Of a stretch of 64,000 nt of DNA, positions 45,997 to 54,321 are shown piece after piece. Each line of letters begins with the position of its first letter. Positions within the stretch are counted from its first letter, which is position 1. The position numbers and the translations under genes are program-made. The stretch comes from Siminovitchia acidinfaciens. GTDB lineage: Bacteria; Bacillota; Bacilli; Bacillales; Bacillaceae_C. The DNA lies in assembly GCF_003605385.1 (NCBI RefSeq), contig NZ_QYTV02000010.1:22779-86778 (forward strand), read 5' to 3'. The notes beneath the pieces were generated by a model that was not told where the DNA came from, did no database searches, and saw only the letters and a program-made list of their open reading frames with translations.

Positions 45997-47808
45997 CTAT
46001 TTTAACTGAATAAGTACATAAAGATCTGCATTATAATTGGAATTGTAGTAGTCGACATTATTAACGACAATGCTCATCCTGACCGCGTCATTTTCCTCAG
46101 TCACGGTTGCCTCTTCAACGGTCAAACTGTCGTTTTCTCCTTTAAGTTCCGTTTGATTTTCAAGGATCTGGTCAAAAGCTTTCTTCGCATCAAACCGGAT
46201 CAGCTCCTGATCCTTATCATCAGCAATGCTCAGATAGATGTCTTCCCCGTCAGATACTTGCTTCAACTTGTAATTTTTGTTATCTATTTCAACAGGAATT
46301 GCAGCCTCTGCATCTTTTTCCCTTTGATAAGGATCAAAATACAGGTGAACCATGCGGTCATAATTTTTGATATTAACCGTCGGGCTGCGGTCCCAGTCCA
46401 GGTGGGCAAATTGGCTGTCACCCCCGTGACCTGTTTCATCGTACACCTCTTCAAATCCGAAAGTGTTTTTAAAGTTATCGTAATGAAAAACCTTATCCGG
46501 CAGCCAATCAATGTCGTCAATATAATCCATGCTGTTCAAATAACTGACCGTTCTCGTAATAGTCTTCTTGTCTTTTGTAGAAATGTCAGCATTGGGGACC
46601 ACTTCCCCATTTTCAAGCATACCGTTTGTTGACAACGTGCTTTTCAACAAATTGATCTGATTCGTGCGGCTCACTGTGAAAGCATCAATCGGCGGTATGA
46701 TAGAAATTGCTGAAAATATTATTAATACAGCAGCTATCCATCCATTTTTCCTGATCGGAAAAAAACTGAATATGACTCCTGCGATAACAGCAAAAATTCC
46801 GAACATGATGACGTAATATCTTCCGTGGGTAAGACCCATCTCTCCGATCCTTAAAACGGAAGCAATCGTTTGAAACAGCACGATAGGAATTAATACTTTT
46901 GGAAAGACCCTCCTGAATACAATGGCGAATCTATTTTCAAGATTGCTTGCAAGCAAATAAACTAATATGACCGTAATGGCGTACGTAACCAACATGGGTT
47001 CCAGCAGATTATTCGTCCAGAAGTCTCCGCGGATGTTTAACAGGACATATGCCAAAAGGATTACCGTATACACTGCCGTCAACGGAATGATAATGTATGA
47101 AATCAAAATTTCCAAGGTCTTCGGACAGTCCACAGCCTTTGCTACTTTCTTTTCTTGCCAGACTAACTCCTCGCCCTTAATTTCTGCATCCCTTCTACCT
47201 GGATATGGAGGCGTGAATGACAAGAAGAAAATAGGCGCAAACAAGGAGTAAACAATGTTCATGACATGTGCGTTTGCCTTATGGTCGAGAGAAAACAGAA
47301 GCTCATCCACAGCAAAAACAATAGAGCTCAGCCCCCCTGCAATAACTGCTGTAAAGAGAGCCGTAATAAAAAACGCCTTAAAGACAGACAAGAAGCTCTC
47401 GTTAAAAGTGATTTTGCTTTTGATGGATGGCACCCAGATAAAACCCATGAGCAAGGCAAAAATGGTGACACCGGTCTTCGTACCGATTTCCATGTTAAAA
47501 GTGGATGCGGATTGGATGGCAAAGAAATATCCGGCAGTTAAAACAACCGCACCACCCATGAGCATGACACGTTCGCTAAACTTCGTAAAAAAGCGTTCAA
47601 AAACTTGCTGCGCAACCACGCTCAGCAATGCACCAATCAAAAAGGTGAACAAGTATTTTAAATAATTTTCCGTTTCATTATTAATCATATTCACATTCAC
47701 TGTAGCGGCAGCCAACAAAAAGAGCATCGTCAATGGATAGCGATTAATAGCCTGTATCAGGCCAATCAGCTTATTCCGTAAGCTTTTGACCACATTCATC
47801 AGCATCAC
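45997..47808 (-). CDS. DUF4153/DUF4173-like polytopic membrane protein
   Basis: 603 residues. About 11-12 membrane helices in the first 400 residues, then a soluble C-terminal domain of about 190 residues. The middle helix block with SYIIIPLTAVYTVILLAYVLLNI and the cytoplasmic WQEKKVAKAVDCPKTLEIL segment match the DUF4153 family. The soluble tail alternates beta segments (TVNIKNYDRMVHLYFDP...). Function unknown; probably an envelope protein. Monocistronic, terminator after it. Confidence 0.82.
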   Translation of the reverse strand: MMLMNVVKSLRNKLIGLIQAINRYPLTMLFLLAAATVNVNMINNETENYLKYLFTFLIGALLSVVAQQVFERFFTKFSERVMLMGGAVVLTAGYFFAIQSASTFNMEIGTKTGVTIFALLMGFIWVPSIKSKITFNESFLSVFKAFFITALFTAVIAGGLSSIVFAVDELLFSLDHKANAHVMNIVYSLFAPIFFLSFTPPYPGRRDAEIKGEELVWQEKKVAKAVDCPKTLEILISYIIIPLTAVYTVILLAYVLLNIRGDFWTNNLLEPMLVTYAITVILVYLLASNLENRFAIVFRRVFPKVLIPIVLFQTIASVLRIGEMGLTHGRYYVIMFGIFAVIAGVIFSFFPIRKNGWIAAVLIIFSAISIIPPIDAFTVSRTNQINLLKSTLSTNGMLENGEVVPNADISTKDKKTITRTVSYLNSMDYIDDIDWLPDKVFHYDNFKNTFGFEEVYDETGHGGDSQFAHLDWDRSPTVNIKNYDRMVHLYFDPYQREKDAEAAIPVEIDNKNYKLKQVSDGEDIYLSIADDKDQELIRFDAKKAFDQILENQTELKGENDSLTVEEATVTEENDAVRMSIVVNNVDYYNSNYNADLYVLIQLK

Positions 47809-48017
47809 CTTTTCTTTTTTATTCCGCGGGATTTGTTTATCTTATATTATTCATCCAAACCTGTCCGGATGAGAATAATAAGGCCGTCCAGTTTCCTTGA
47901 TGTTACTACTAAATGGGCAAGCTGTATATAGGTTATTTAACTAATTACTCTGCTTGATAAGAAAAAGTATTTCAGGACAAAATACCCATCAAGGAGTAAC
48001 TTATTTAGGAGGGCAAT

Positions 48018-49616
48018 ATGGAAATAACAAACACTTTAATGATCATCGCTTTTACGTTTGGCGCCCTTGTGCTGGCGGTACTCATTGTTTTTTTCTTATA
48101 TATGATCGTTCTCGACCGGAATCAAAAAATGCATTCCATTTTAAGAAATTATCCTTTGCTTGGAAGGGTCCGCTATTTTTTTGAAAAAATCGGACCCGAA
48201 ATGCGCCAATATTGGTTTAACAGTGATACTGAGGGAAAACCCTTTTCGCGAGATGAGTATGAACATATTGTCAGAAGTGCGAAATATAAGCGTGATGTAA
48301 TCGGATTTGGATCAAGAAGAGACTTTGAAGAAGAAGGCTACTATGTCAGAAATGACATGTTTCCTAAACTGACGGAAGAGTTGAAAGTCGATCCGGAAAC
48401 GATGGCTTTGACTCATAAATACCTGCTGATCAAGGACCCCCTTTTTACCCAGAGGGTGGAAAAGCTTGAAGTAGATGAATCCTCGGCATATTTGCTTCAC
48501 GACGATGATGCTGTTATCATCGGCCCTCATCTAGAGCACCCCTTTGTTCTGAAAGGGCTTGTCGGAATGTCAGCCATGAGCTACGGAGCATTGGGAAAAA
48601 ATGCAATTACTGCCTTATCCGAAGGGCTTGCCATGGCAAAAGGGACATGGATGAATACCGGCGAAGGCGGTCTGTCCCCGTACCACCTGGAGAGCGATGT
48701 CGATATCATTATGCAAATCGGTCCCGGCTTATTCGGCATCCGTGACAAATACGGCGAAGTGGATTGGGACGAATTAAAAAGGAAAAGTGAAATTTCGCAA
48801 GTCAAAGCTTTTGAAATTAAGCTTGCCCAAGGGGCTAAGGTCCGTGGCGGCCATATAGACGCGGAAAAGGTAAACCTGGAAGTGGCTGAAATTCGAAAAG
48901 TCGAGCCTTATAAATCAGTGGACAGCCCAAACCGCTTCCATCAATTTCATGATGTACCAACCATGTTTGATTTTGTTGATCAAATCCGTGAAACGACTGG
49001 CAAGCCGGTGGGAATCAAGATAGTCATCGGCGGTAACGACAGTGCCGTGGAATTGGCAAAGTTTATGAGCGAGACCGGCAGAGGCCCTGACTTCATAACA
49101 GTTGACGGAGGCGAAGGTGGAACTGGGGCCTCTTATCAGGAATTGGCGGACAGCGTCGGCCTCCCAATTAAATCGGGGTTGCTCATTTTAGTTGCAACCC
49201 TTATCAAGTACGGTGTCCGTGACCGCGTCAAAATTATTGCATCAGGAAAGCTTTTTTCCCCTGACCGAATCGCTGTAGCACTAGCGATGGGTGCGGATCT
49301 TGTTCAAATTGGAAGAGGGTTCATGATATCCGTCGGCTGCATCCAAACATTGAAATGCCAATCAAACATATGCCCGGTCGGAGTAGCGACAACGGACCCC
49401 CATTTGCAAAAGGCTCTCGTCATCGATGAGAAAAAACACCGTGCTGCAAATTATGTTATTACCCTCCGGAAGGCGCTTTTCAGAATATCTGCTGCCGCCG
49501 GGCTGAACTCGCCCGTGCATTTTTCACCAAAAAACGTGATGTTCAAGGACGATAGAGGAATCGCTCATTCATTGGAGAGCATCATAAACGAAATCAAGCA
49601 GCAACAGGTGAAATAA
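48018..49616 (+). CDS. FMN-binding glutamate-synthase-family protein (YerD-like)
   Basis: 532 residues. One N-terminal membrane helix (about 8-32), then an FMN/glutamate-synthase-type barrel: GLVGMSAMSYGALGKNAITALSEGLAMAKGTWMNTGEGGLSPYH, VDGGEGGTGASYQELADSVGLP, RVKIIASGKLFSPDRIAVALAMGADLVQIGRGFMISVGCIQTLKCQSNICPVGVATTDP. The Cys cluster in the last motif resembles the 3Fe-4S region of glutamate synthase. No glutaminase domain, so it is a stand-alone, probably membrane-attached FMN enzyme, not a full GOGAT. Physiological reaction unknown. Confidence 0.9.
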   Translation: MEITNTLMIIAFTFGALVLAVLIVFFLYMIVLDRNQKMHSILRNYPLLGRVRYFFEKIGPEMRQYWFNSDTEGKPFSRDEYEHIVRSAKYKRDVIGFGSRRDFEEEGYYVRNDMFPKLTEELKVDPETMALTHKYLLIKDPLFTQRVEKLEVDESSAYLLHDDDAVIIGPHLEHPFVLKGLVGMSAMSYGALGKNAITALSEGLAMAKGTWMNTGEGGLSPYHLESDVDIIMQIGPGLFGIRDKYGEVDWDELKRKSEISQVKAFEIKLAQGAKVRGGHIDAEKVNLEVAEIRKVEPYKSVDSPNRFHQFHDVPTMFDFVDQIRETTGKPVGIKIVIGGNDSAVELAKFMSETGRGPDFITVDGGEGGTGASYQELADSVGLPIKSGLLILVATLIKYGVRDRVKIIASGKLFSPDRIAVALAMGADLVQIGRGFMISVGCIQTLKCQSNICPVGVATTDPHLQKALVIDEKKHRAANYVITLRKALFRISAAAGLNSPVHFSPKNVMFKDDRGIAHSLESIINEIKQQQVK

Positions 49617-49653
49617 TGATTTACGGGCCAAGCATAGGAAAAGCGGCTTGGCC

Positions 49654-50215
49654 TTAGCAGTTGACACAATAAACGCTTTCTTCCACCATCTTGCATCTTT
49701 TCTTCACAACGGCTGCATATTCAGCAAGCTCTTCTATGCTCCGGAATTGGTAGCTTTGATTTGTTACAACGGCGATCGATAACGAAACAATCGATATTTT
49801 TTCTTTAATACCCATCCGGTTTTCCGCACTATATACTTTTGTGAAAAATGAATCGGATGATAAAAAGAAATAATCTTCTCATTGAATTCCTCGATGATTC
49901 TTTCACAACAATTTTCGTAATCAAAGCCATTTAAAATAGCAATGAAATCATCTCCGCCAATATGCCCTAAAAACGTATTTTCCTGATTGAAATTACCTTT
50001 TAGCAGTTCTCCAGTGGCTTGAAGGAGATCATCCCCCGTTTAAAACCATATGTATCGTTGTATTCCTTAAAGTTATCCAGATCAAAATACAAAACGCTAA
50101 ACCGGTCCTGGTGCAGTACTTCCTTTAATTTTGCCTCAATTATATGATTTCCGGGCAACCCTGTCAGCGGGTTCAAAAAGCTTGCGATTTCTACCTGTAT
50201 CTCTACTAGCTTCAT
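49654..50215 (-). pseudogene. Frameshifted GGDEF diguanylate-cyclase fragment
   Basis: Minus-strand coding pieces in more than one frame. The first (50215 to 50000) reads ASFLNPLTGLPGNHIIEAKL...SVLYFDLDNFKEYNDTYGF, the start of a GGDEF domain. After a shift near 50030, HIGGDDFIAI (GGDDF active-site motif, about 49946-49975) follows, and a further piece ends VSLSIAVVTNQSYQFRSIEEL with a TAA at 49654-49656. Upstream sensory or EAL domains are missing. Non-functional as read. Confidence 0.85.
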
Positions 50216-50416
50216 TAACAGCTTTTGTATACTGACAATTCCGACATACTAATCGAAATGAATATTGTACGGGGATTTCTAGTTAAATGGAACAGAAAAT
50301 AGAGCATTTGCTATAGTACGTAAACATATTTTATTCAAATGGCAGTATATAGTTTATACCTCTCCCCCTTTTATTCAATAGAGTAAAGTAGCTTCAGAAA
50401 AAGGGGGTGAAACTTC
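50216..50416. other. Gap upstream of the Cys-rich small gene
   Basis: 201 bp, AT-rich. The AAAAGGGGGTG ribosome site of the next gene is at its end. No clear sigma-A promoter was seen; a sporulation-type promoter cannot be excluded. Confidence 0.4.
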
Positions 50417-50674
50417 ATGGCAAAAAAAAACCTTCAACAACAACCTGGATGCCCGGCGGGCTGCTGTGACGGCACTGAAATCCTTTGTGTATCCATCCCA
50501 TGCCCTGTCACTGTTGTACTTCTAGGCCTTCAGCTTCAATTAGAACTCCCTTGTATTAGACTTACTTCTCCAGGTAGCTTGACTGCCGAACAATTACAGC
50601 AATTACTCGCTATTCTAACAGGCATCATCGGAGGCCTTGGGAGCAGCCTTCCGACGGATGGGACAAGCGCATAA
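50417..50674 (+). CDS. Cys-rich small hydrophobic protein of unknown function
   Basis: 85 residues with a strong ribosome site. A short basic, Gln-rich start is followed by six cysteines in two groups (CPAGCCDGTEILC, IPC...LPC) within a hydrophobic core (VTVVLLGLQLQLELPCI), then a Leu/Gln/Gly tail. No signal peptide. Composition resembles spore coat or exosporium small proteins, and it lies about 700 bp from a GerP-like cluster; both are weak hints only. Immediately followed by part of the dispersed repeat. Confidence 0.7.
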   Translation: MAKKNLQQQPGCPAGCCDGTEILCVSIPCPVTVVLLGLQLQLELPCIRLTSPGSLTAEQLQQLLAILTGIIGGLGSSLPTDGTSA

Positions 50675-50677
50675 AGA

Positions 50678-50745
50678 ACAAGTGCGGAGGCGCGAAGTCT
50701 GCTAGTCGATAGACGCTGGAACTGGACGTAGCATAAGTTATCGCA
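50678..50745 (+). repeat. Dispersed non-coding repeat, copy C (partial)
   Basis: Only the right-hand block is present: GCGAAGTCTGCTAGTCGATA, then GACGCTGGAACTGGACGTAGCATAA, matching 158-205 of copy A closely. Confidence 0.75.
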
Positions 50746-50778
50746 AGCATAGAATTTTATAGTTTTCTAACGAGAAGA

Positions 50779-50816
50779 AAAAACAATGGGGTCAGCAGTG
50801 GCCCCATTGTTTTTAT
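50779..50816. terminator. Bidirectional terminator at the end of the metallophosphoesterase gene
   Basis: Thirteen-base-pair stem AAAAACAATGGGG / CCCCATTGTTTTT with a ten-base loop; T-rich on both strands. It overlaps the end of the minus-strand gene. Confidence 0.88.
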
Positions 50817-51301
50817 TGAAACATCACGATTTCGGCTCGAAAAACCTTATCAATATGTAAAATTCCATAAGAGTAATAGGGCATCCTCCGCTTATCTGTC
50901 GGAGACCCCGGGTTCATCAACATGACCTTGTTAAAGTAGCGAATCAAGGGAATATGTGAGTGTCCGAAAATGATGATGTCTGCCCCTTCCTGTTCAAAAG
51001 CTTCCAACGCCCGCTTTTCAGTCGTTAGTTTTTCACCATGACCATGGACAATGCCGATTTTAAAACCGCTCACCTCAATGAGTTCCTTCGCATTAAAGTG
51101 TTCCCGTACCTCTTCGCCGTCGACATTCCCATGCACGCCGACCACCTTGGCATAACTTGACAATTCCTTGTAGACCTCCATCGTAACCCAATCACCCGCA
51201 TGGATAATCAAATCGGCGGATTCGCACTCCTTTAAAAGGCATTCTGGTATTTGTTTGTTGTTATTTCGTATATGTGTGTCACTTGTTACAATTATTTTCA
51301 A
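50813..51301 (-). CDS. YfcE/YsnB-family metallophosphoesterase
   Basis: 162 residues. Calcineurin-like metal motifs in order: SDTHIRN (Asp, His), IHAGDWV (Asp), GVHGNVDG (Asn), IVHGHG (His), FGHSHIPLI (His-x-His). MnII-dependent phosphodiesterase or phosphatase of the YfcE type; the physiological substrate is undefined. Stands between the Cys-rich gene and the GerP-like operon, with terminators on both sides. Confidence 0.92.
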   Translation of the reverse strand: MKIIVTSDTHIRNNNKQIPECLLKECESADLIIHAGDWVTMEVYKELSSYAKVVGVHGNVDGEEVREHFNAKELIEVSGFKIGIVHGHGEKLTTEKRALEAFEQEGADIIIFGHSHIPLIRYFNKVMLMNPGSPTDKRRMPYYSYGILHIDKVFRAEIVMFQ

Positions 51302-51350
51302 TTTGCAGCCCCTCGTCTTTCCTCATAAAAGTAATTATCCAATACAATAA

Positions 51351-51388
51351 AAATGCCGGGAAGTCTTTTTGTTGTCTTCCCGGCATTT
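51351..51388 (-). terminator. Terminator of the GerP-like/Hsp20 operon
   Basis: Thirteen-base-pair perfect stem AAATGCCGGGAAG / CTTCCCGGCATTT with a 12-base loop. Read on the minus strand it is followed by TTTTATTG. It overlaps the last codons of the GerPC-like gene. Confidence 0.9.
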
Positions 51389-52136
51389 ATTTTTCATCGC
51401 TCTGCTGCCTTTCACCGGCCTGTTCGCTGGATTCTTCATTTTGAGAGCTCTCATGCTGATCCTTGTCATTATTCACTCCGTACTTTTCCTTCATTTTTTT
51501 TAACTTCTTCATTTTTTCTTTCAACTTTTCCTTGGATTCATTGGATATTTCTTCACTCGGGTTGGAGCTGTTTTCAAAAGTAGCGCCTATATTCATTTGC
51601 CCGCTAAGTTCTTTGACACCAAGACTACCTATACTATTGAGTTGTTCATAATTATCTACAAACAGTGTGTCTACCCTGATCTCCTGAAAAATAACATGAT
51701 GATCTATTCCATTCATTTCATGGTCGTCATCTCTCTTTTCATCTATGCCCCTTTCAATTGGAGCCACTGCTTCTGTAATCCAATTTTCTAGAGCAACCAT
51801 CTTTTTCTCTACCTTGGACATGCGGTTAAATAAGTCCTCTAGTGCATTTTGAAAGGGTGCGAATTCTGCTCTGACTGTCTCTTCAAAAAAGGGCACAAGA
51901 TTTTTTCTCAAATCCTTGGCTGTTAATTCTGCGTTACCTATTTTTTTACTTCCAGGCCTGGGGTCATTCTTTTCTATCGCTTGGCTCAGACGCTTTTCCA
52001 TCTCCAACACCTTTTTGATATAAACATCCAGCGTATTCATTCTCTTTGATTGACTTTCCAGCGCCTCCAACCTCTGGTAAACATCAGCAGATTCATTCTT
52101 TCCCTTACTTCCTTTTACCATTCTTTTGAAAGACAT
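51387..52136 (-). CDS. GerPC-like coiled-coil protein (spore-associated)
   Basis: 249 residues. N-terminal and central coiled-coil (about 20-60 and 90-120; VYQRLEALESQSKRMNTLDVYIKKVLEMEKRL). Then a short beta segment (about 148-190) reading IRVDTLFVDNYEQ...VKELSGQMNIGATF. This resembles the GerPC segment in which a coiled coil is followed by a LEGTLNIGL-like motif. The C-terminal 60 residues are highly charged (Lys/Glu, Gln/Ser). Last gene of a six-gene minus-strand operon, 34 bp after the Hsp20 gene. GerPC is part of the system that lets germinants pass the spore coat; the same role here is inference. Confidence 0.7.
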   Translation of the reverse strand: MSFKRMVKGSKGKNESADVYQRLEALESQSKRMNTLDVYIKKVLEMEKRLSQAIEKNDPRPGSKKIGNAELTAKDLRKNLVPFFEETVRAEFAPFQNALEDLFNRMSKVEKKMVALENWITEAVAPIERGIDEKRDDDHEMNGIDHHVIFQEIRVDTLFVDNYEQLNSIGSLGVKELSGQMNIGATFENSSNPSEEISNESKEKLKEKMKKLKKMKEKYGVNNDKDQHESSQNEESSEQAGERQQSDEK

Positions 52137-52170
52137 CCGTTTATCACACCTTATAATCAGAATGGATGAT

Positions 52171-52635
52171 TCATCTAATGATAATATTTTCTTCCCTTAT
52201 GAAGCTTCTTGGATAGGAAATAACAAGGAGCCCGTTTTCGAACCTGGCCATCATATTTTTACTTTCTGCGGGTTCCGGAAGGTCAATTTCCCTTTGAAAC
52301 TCGCCATACAGTCGTTCATTTTGCACGGTCACTCCATTGATCAGCGGAGGCTGCAAATCCCCTCTGACTACAAGTCTGCTGCCTGAGACCGTCAAGGATA
52401 TATCTTCTTTTTTCGCTCCGGGAATCTCCATTAACAGAATCACCTCTTGCTCTGTCAGAAAGATGTCCGTTTGAGGGTATTTTAAGGAAGCAGGTCTTTC
52501 TTCAAGTTCATCCTCTTCCTCCAGGTCGGTCTCTCCTGGAGGGTGCTCGTCAAAAACCATATCCCAAAACTTTCCGTTCTGGTATTTTTGTGTGACTTCC
52601 ATCCATTTTTTTAATTTATCAAATTCCAATTGCAT
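52171..52635 (-). CDS. Hsp20/alpha-crystallin-family protein (spore-coat type)
   Basis: 154 residues. After an N-terminal acidic region, the alpha-crystallin domain spans about 50-150: TDIFLTEQEVILLMEIPGAKKEDISLTVSGSRLVVRGD, then FQREIDLP and the signature ARFENGLLVISYPR (the A-x-x-x-N-G-L-L form). C-terminal IIIR gives the I-x-I-type assembly motif. Bacillus CotP/CotM are alpha-crystallin-like spore coat proteins. Inside the GerP-like operon. Confidence 0.85.
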   Translation of the reverse strand: MQLEFDKLKKWMEVTQKYQNGKFWDMVFDEHPPGETDLEEEDELEERPASLKYPQTDIFLTEQEVILLMEIPGAKKEDISLTVSGSRLVVRGDLQPPLINGVTVQNERLYGEFQREIDLPEPAESKNMMARFENGLLVISYPRSFIREENIIIR

Positions 52636-52661
52636 GTACCCCCTCGCCTAATGAAATTCCG

Positions 52662-53171
52662 CTATTCCAAGGGTGGGACAGCTATTTCTGTAAATTGCAG
52701 ATCATTTCTCTTTCGCATTTTTATTTGTAAAAAGGGGTCGCGGTACTCTGAAATGGAGTCCTTCGGTGTAACTATCGAAGGAAGTGTAATGACATGCCGA
52801 TCATCCTGGTTAGGGACCCCTTCAAGGATCAATTGATTGGAATTATGGTAGACCTTTAAGTTTGATAATTGACTGGTGTCTGTCAGCAGTACTTTAACAT
52901 AGACATGGTCCAGGCTTTCAAAAGTTGTTGCCTGCAATGATCCATGAGCTGATTCCTGTTTTCCGTGTTCTTTTGTTTCCGGTTCAATTATTACTTGCTC
53001 TTCATCGTCTCCCATGTCCATATACGCCGATTCCATGAGCTTCGCGTTTTTGATGGAAGAGGCAATAGATTTCTCCATCACATCTTGAACATACTTCTGT
53101 ATATCATTGTTAAAGTAACCTTGACTTAACCATTTCGGTAGCCCGCCTTTACTAAATGGGAATGGCAGCAT
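52662..53171 (-). CDS. Diverged Hsp20-like protein
   Basis: 169 residues. N-terminal amphipathic region, then an acidic/Gln linker and a C-terminal beta region from about 85 (DHVYVKVLLTDTSQLSNLKVYHNSNQLILEGVPNQDDRHVITLPSIVTPKDSISEYRDPFLQIKMRK). This parallels the strand order of an alpha-crystallin domain with a degraded end motif. Its neighbour downstream by 26 bp is a clear Hsp20. Likely an sHSP-like coat or assembly factor. Confidence 0.65.
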   Translation of the reverse strand: MLPFPFSKGGLPKWLSQGYFNNDIQKYVQDVMEKSIASSIKNAKLMESAYMDMGDDEEQVIIEPETKEHGKQESAHGSLQATTFESLDHVYVKVLLTDTSQLSNLKVYHNSNQLILEGVPNQDDRHVITLPSIVTPKDSISEYRDPFLQIKMRKRNDLQFTEIAVPPLE

Positions 53172-53193
53172 ATTCGGTCTCCCCTATAAGTCT

Positions 53194-53436
53194 TTAAAAT
53201 TGGTTGGCGATAGGAAGAGATGGGTTGGCAATTTGATCCTGATCGCTTATATCTGTGTCAATACTGCTGTTGCCCATTAACGATGTGGAAGGAGAAAGAT
53301 CTCCCAGTGAAAGATTTGCCCCTATAAATTTTGAATTTGCCGTGTGGCTATTTTGGATATTTGCACCAATATCCATATTCCCATTTTGATTGATTCCGTT
53401 CGTTTTAATGTTAAAGATATTAATAAAATAAGGCAT
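53194..53436 (-). CDS. GerPA/GerPF-like small spore protein (third copy)
   Basis: 80 residues with a GAAAGGAG ribosome site. GerPA/PF-family pattern: INQNGNMDIGANIQNSHTANSKFIGANLSLGD in the N-terminal half, and the C-terminal DTDISDQDQIAN motif corresponding to the D-x-D-x-x-D-Q-D end of GerPA/GerPF. Such proteins are small, beta-rich and coat-associated. Follows the second copy by 34 bp. Confidence 0.82.
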   Translation of the reverse strand: MPYFINIFNIKTNGINQNGNMDIGANIQNSHTANSKFIGANLSLGDLSPSTSLMGNSSIDTDISDQDQIANPSLPIANQF

Positions 53437-53470
53437 GATATACTCCTTTCATTTAGGCAGTCAAATCAGC

Positions 53471-53713
53471 CTACTTCTGAGTGGCATTCACATTAGCAGG
53501 AGTCGCAATATCTCCTTGATCATTGACATCCGGATCTATATATACATTTTCCATACCCGCAGTGGTTGGAGAGGTATCCCCATAAGAGGAGTTGACTCCC
53601 TGTGATTTCGAGTTGGCCGTGTGGGAATTGTGAAGGACGTCGCCTATATTAAGAGAGCCATTGTTTGAGATGCTATTTATTTTTAGGCTGTATATATTAA
53701 TATTTGTGGGCAT
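53471..53713 (-). CDS. GerPA/GerPF-like small spore protein (second copy)
   Basis: 80 residues, ribosome site GGAGGAG. SISNNGSLNIGDVLHNSHTANSKSQGVNSSYGD followed by IDPDVNDQGDIATPA, the family's two landmarks. About half identical to the copy at 53194 by eye, suggesting tandem duplication. Confidence 0.82.
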   Translation of the reverse strand: MPTNINIYSLKINSISNNGSLNIGDVLHNSHTANSKSQGVNSSYGDTSPTTAGMENVYIDPDVNDQGDIATPANVNATQK

Positions 53714-53781
53714 TTTCTCTCCTCCAGAACGTCTTTGGTTATATATATGCCCACCTTTTTCAATTGGTTAAAATACAGACC

Positions 53782-54000
53782 TTAATCCAGCGTTTCACCG
53801 CTTTTTCCTTTATTTATAACGATGGTTGCCGTTTGTTTTTGGATCTCCAAAATATTTGAGAAATCTCCGAAAGCTATTGTGGCTCCCGCCATCTTTATAT
53901 TCGATGTATGGTTATTGTGCAAGCTGGAGCCAACATTAATACTCCCATTATGCGTAATTATTTTTGTCTTCATCTGCTGGACCGCTTTAATGCTTTTCAT
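53782..54000 (-). CDS. GerPA/GerPF-like protein lacking the C-terminal DxDxxDQD motif (first copy)
   Basis: 72 residues from the ATG at 54000, which has AAGGTGA at about 6 nt; the frame opens at 54042 but lies on a putative -10 there. N-terminal half has the family pattern (IITHNGSINVGSSLHNNHTSNIKMAGATIAFGD). The C-terminal DxDxxDQD motif of the other two copies is replaced by QKQTATIVINKGKSGETLD. First gene of the operon. Confidence 0.75.
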   Translation of the reverse strand: MKSIKAVQQMKTKIITHNGSINVGSSLHNNHTSNIKMAGATIAFGDFSNILEIQKQTATIVINKGKSGETLD

Positions 54001-54040
54001 GGTTGTCACCTTCCTTGCAAGAGTCCTTATCCATTCATTC

Positions 54041-54048
54041 ACTATATG
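54041..54048 (-). promoter_or_regulatory. Possible sporulation-type -10 element upstream of the GerP-like operon
   Basis: CATATAGT on the minus strand fits the sigma-K -10 form CATANNNT and would start transcription near 54034, upstream of the chosen ATG. I see no matching -35, so this is tentative. Confidence 0.3.
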
Positions 54049-54201
54049 TTGAAACCCGTTGGCTATTTGGGCACTTGCCTATAAATATCGGATTAAAATA
54101 AAATTTTTTAATATTTGCAATATAACCTCCAATAAATATGCATGTAGGTGTATGGATAAAAAAAATAGACGGCTTGTTAGGCCGCCTAAAGTAATTAATG
54201 A

Positions 54202-54321
54202 TTATGAGGTCTTAGGACAATCTTTTTCAGCACATTTATTACATATTTTGTATTTACAGAATGAACAAACACTTGATTTGTCTGGGATTTCTGTCCCACA
54301 ATGCGCACACTTAAAACTCAT
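54202..54321 (-). CDS. 39-residue Cys-rich zinc-ribbon-like protein
   Basis: Short ORF starting ATG at 54321 with GGAAG about 6 nt upstream. It encodes CAHCGTEIP, CSFCKYKIC and CNKCAEKDC: three Cys-pair knuckles that suit one or two zinc ions. No signal peptide. Probably a small zinc-ribbon protein; it may belong to the minus-strand cluster that follows, 200 bp downstream, or stand alone. Family not recognised. Confidence 0.6.
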   Translation of the reverse strand: MSFKCAHCGTEIPDKSSVCSFCKYKICNKCAEKDCPKTS

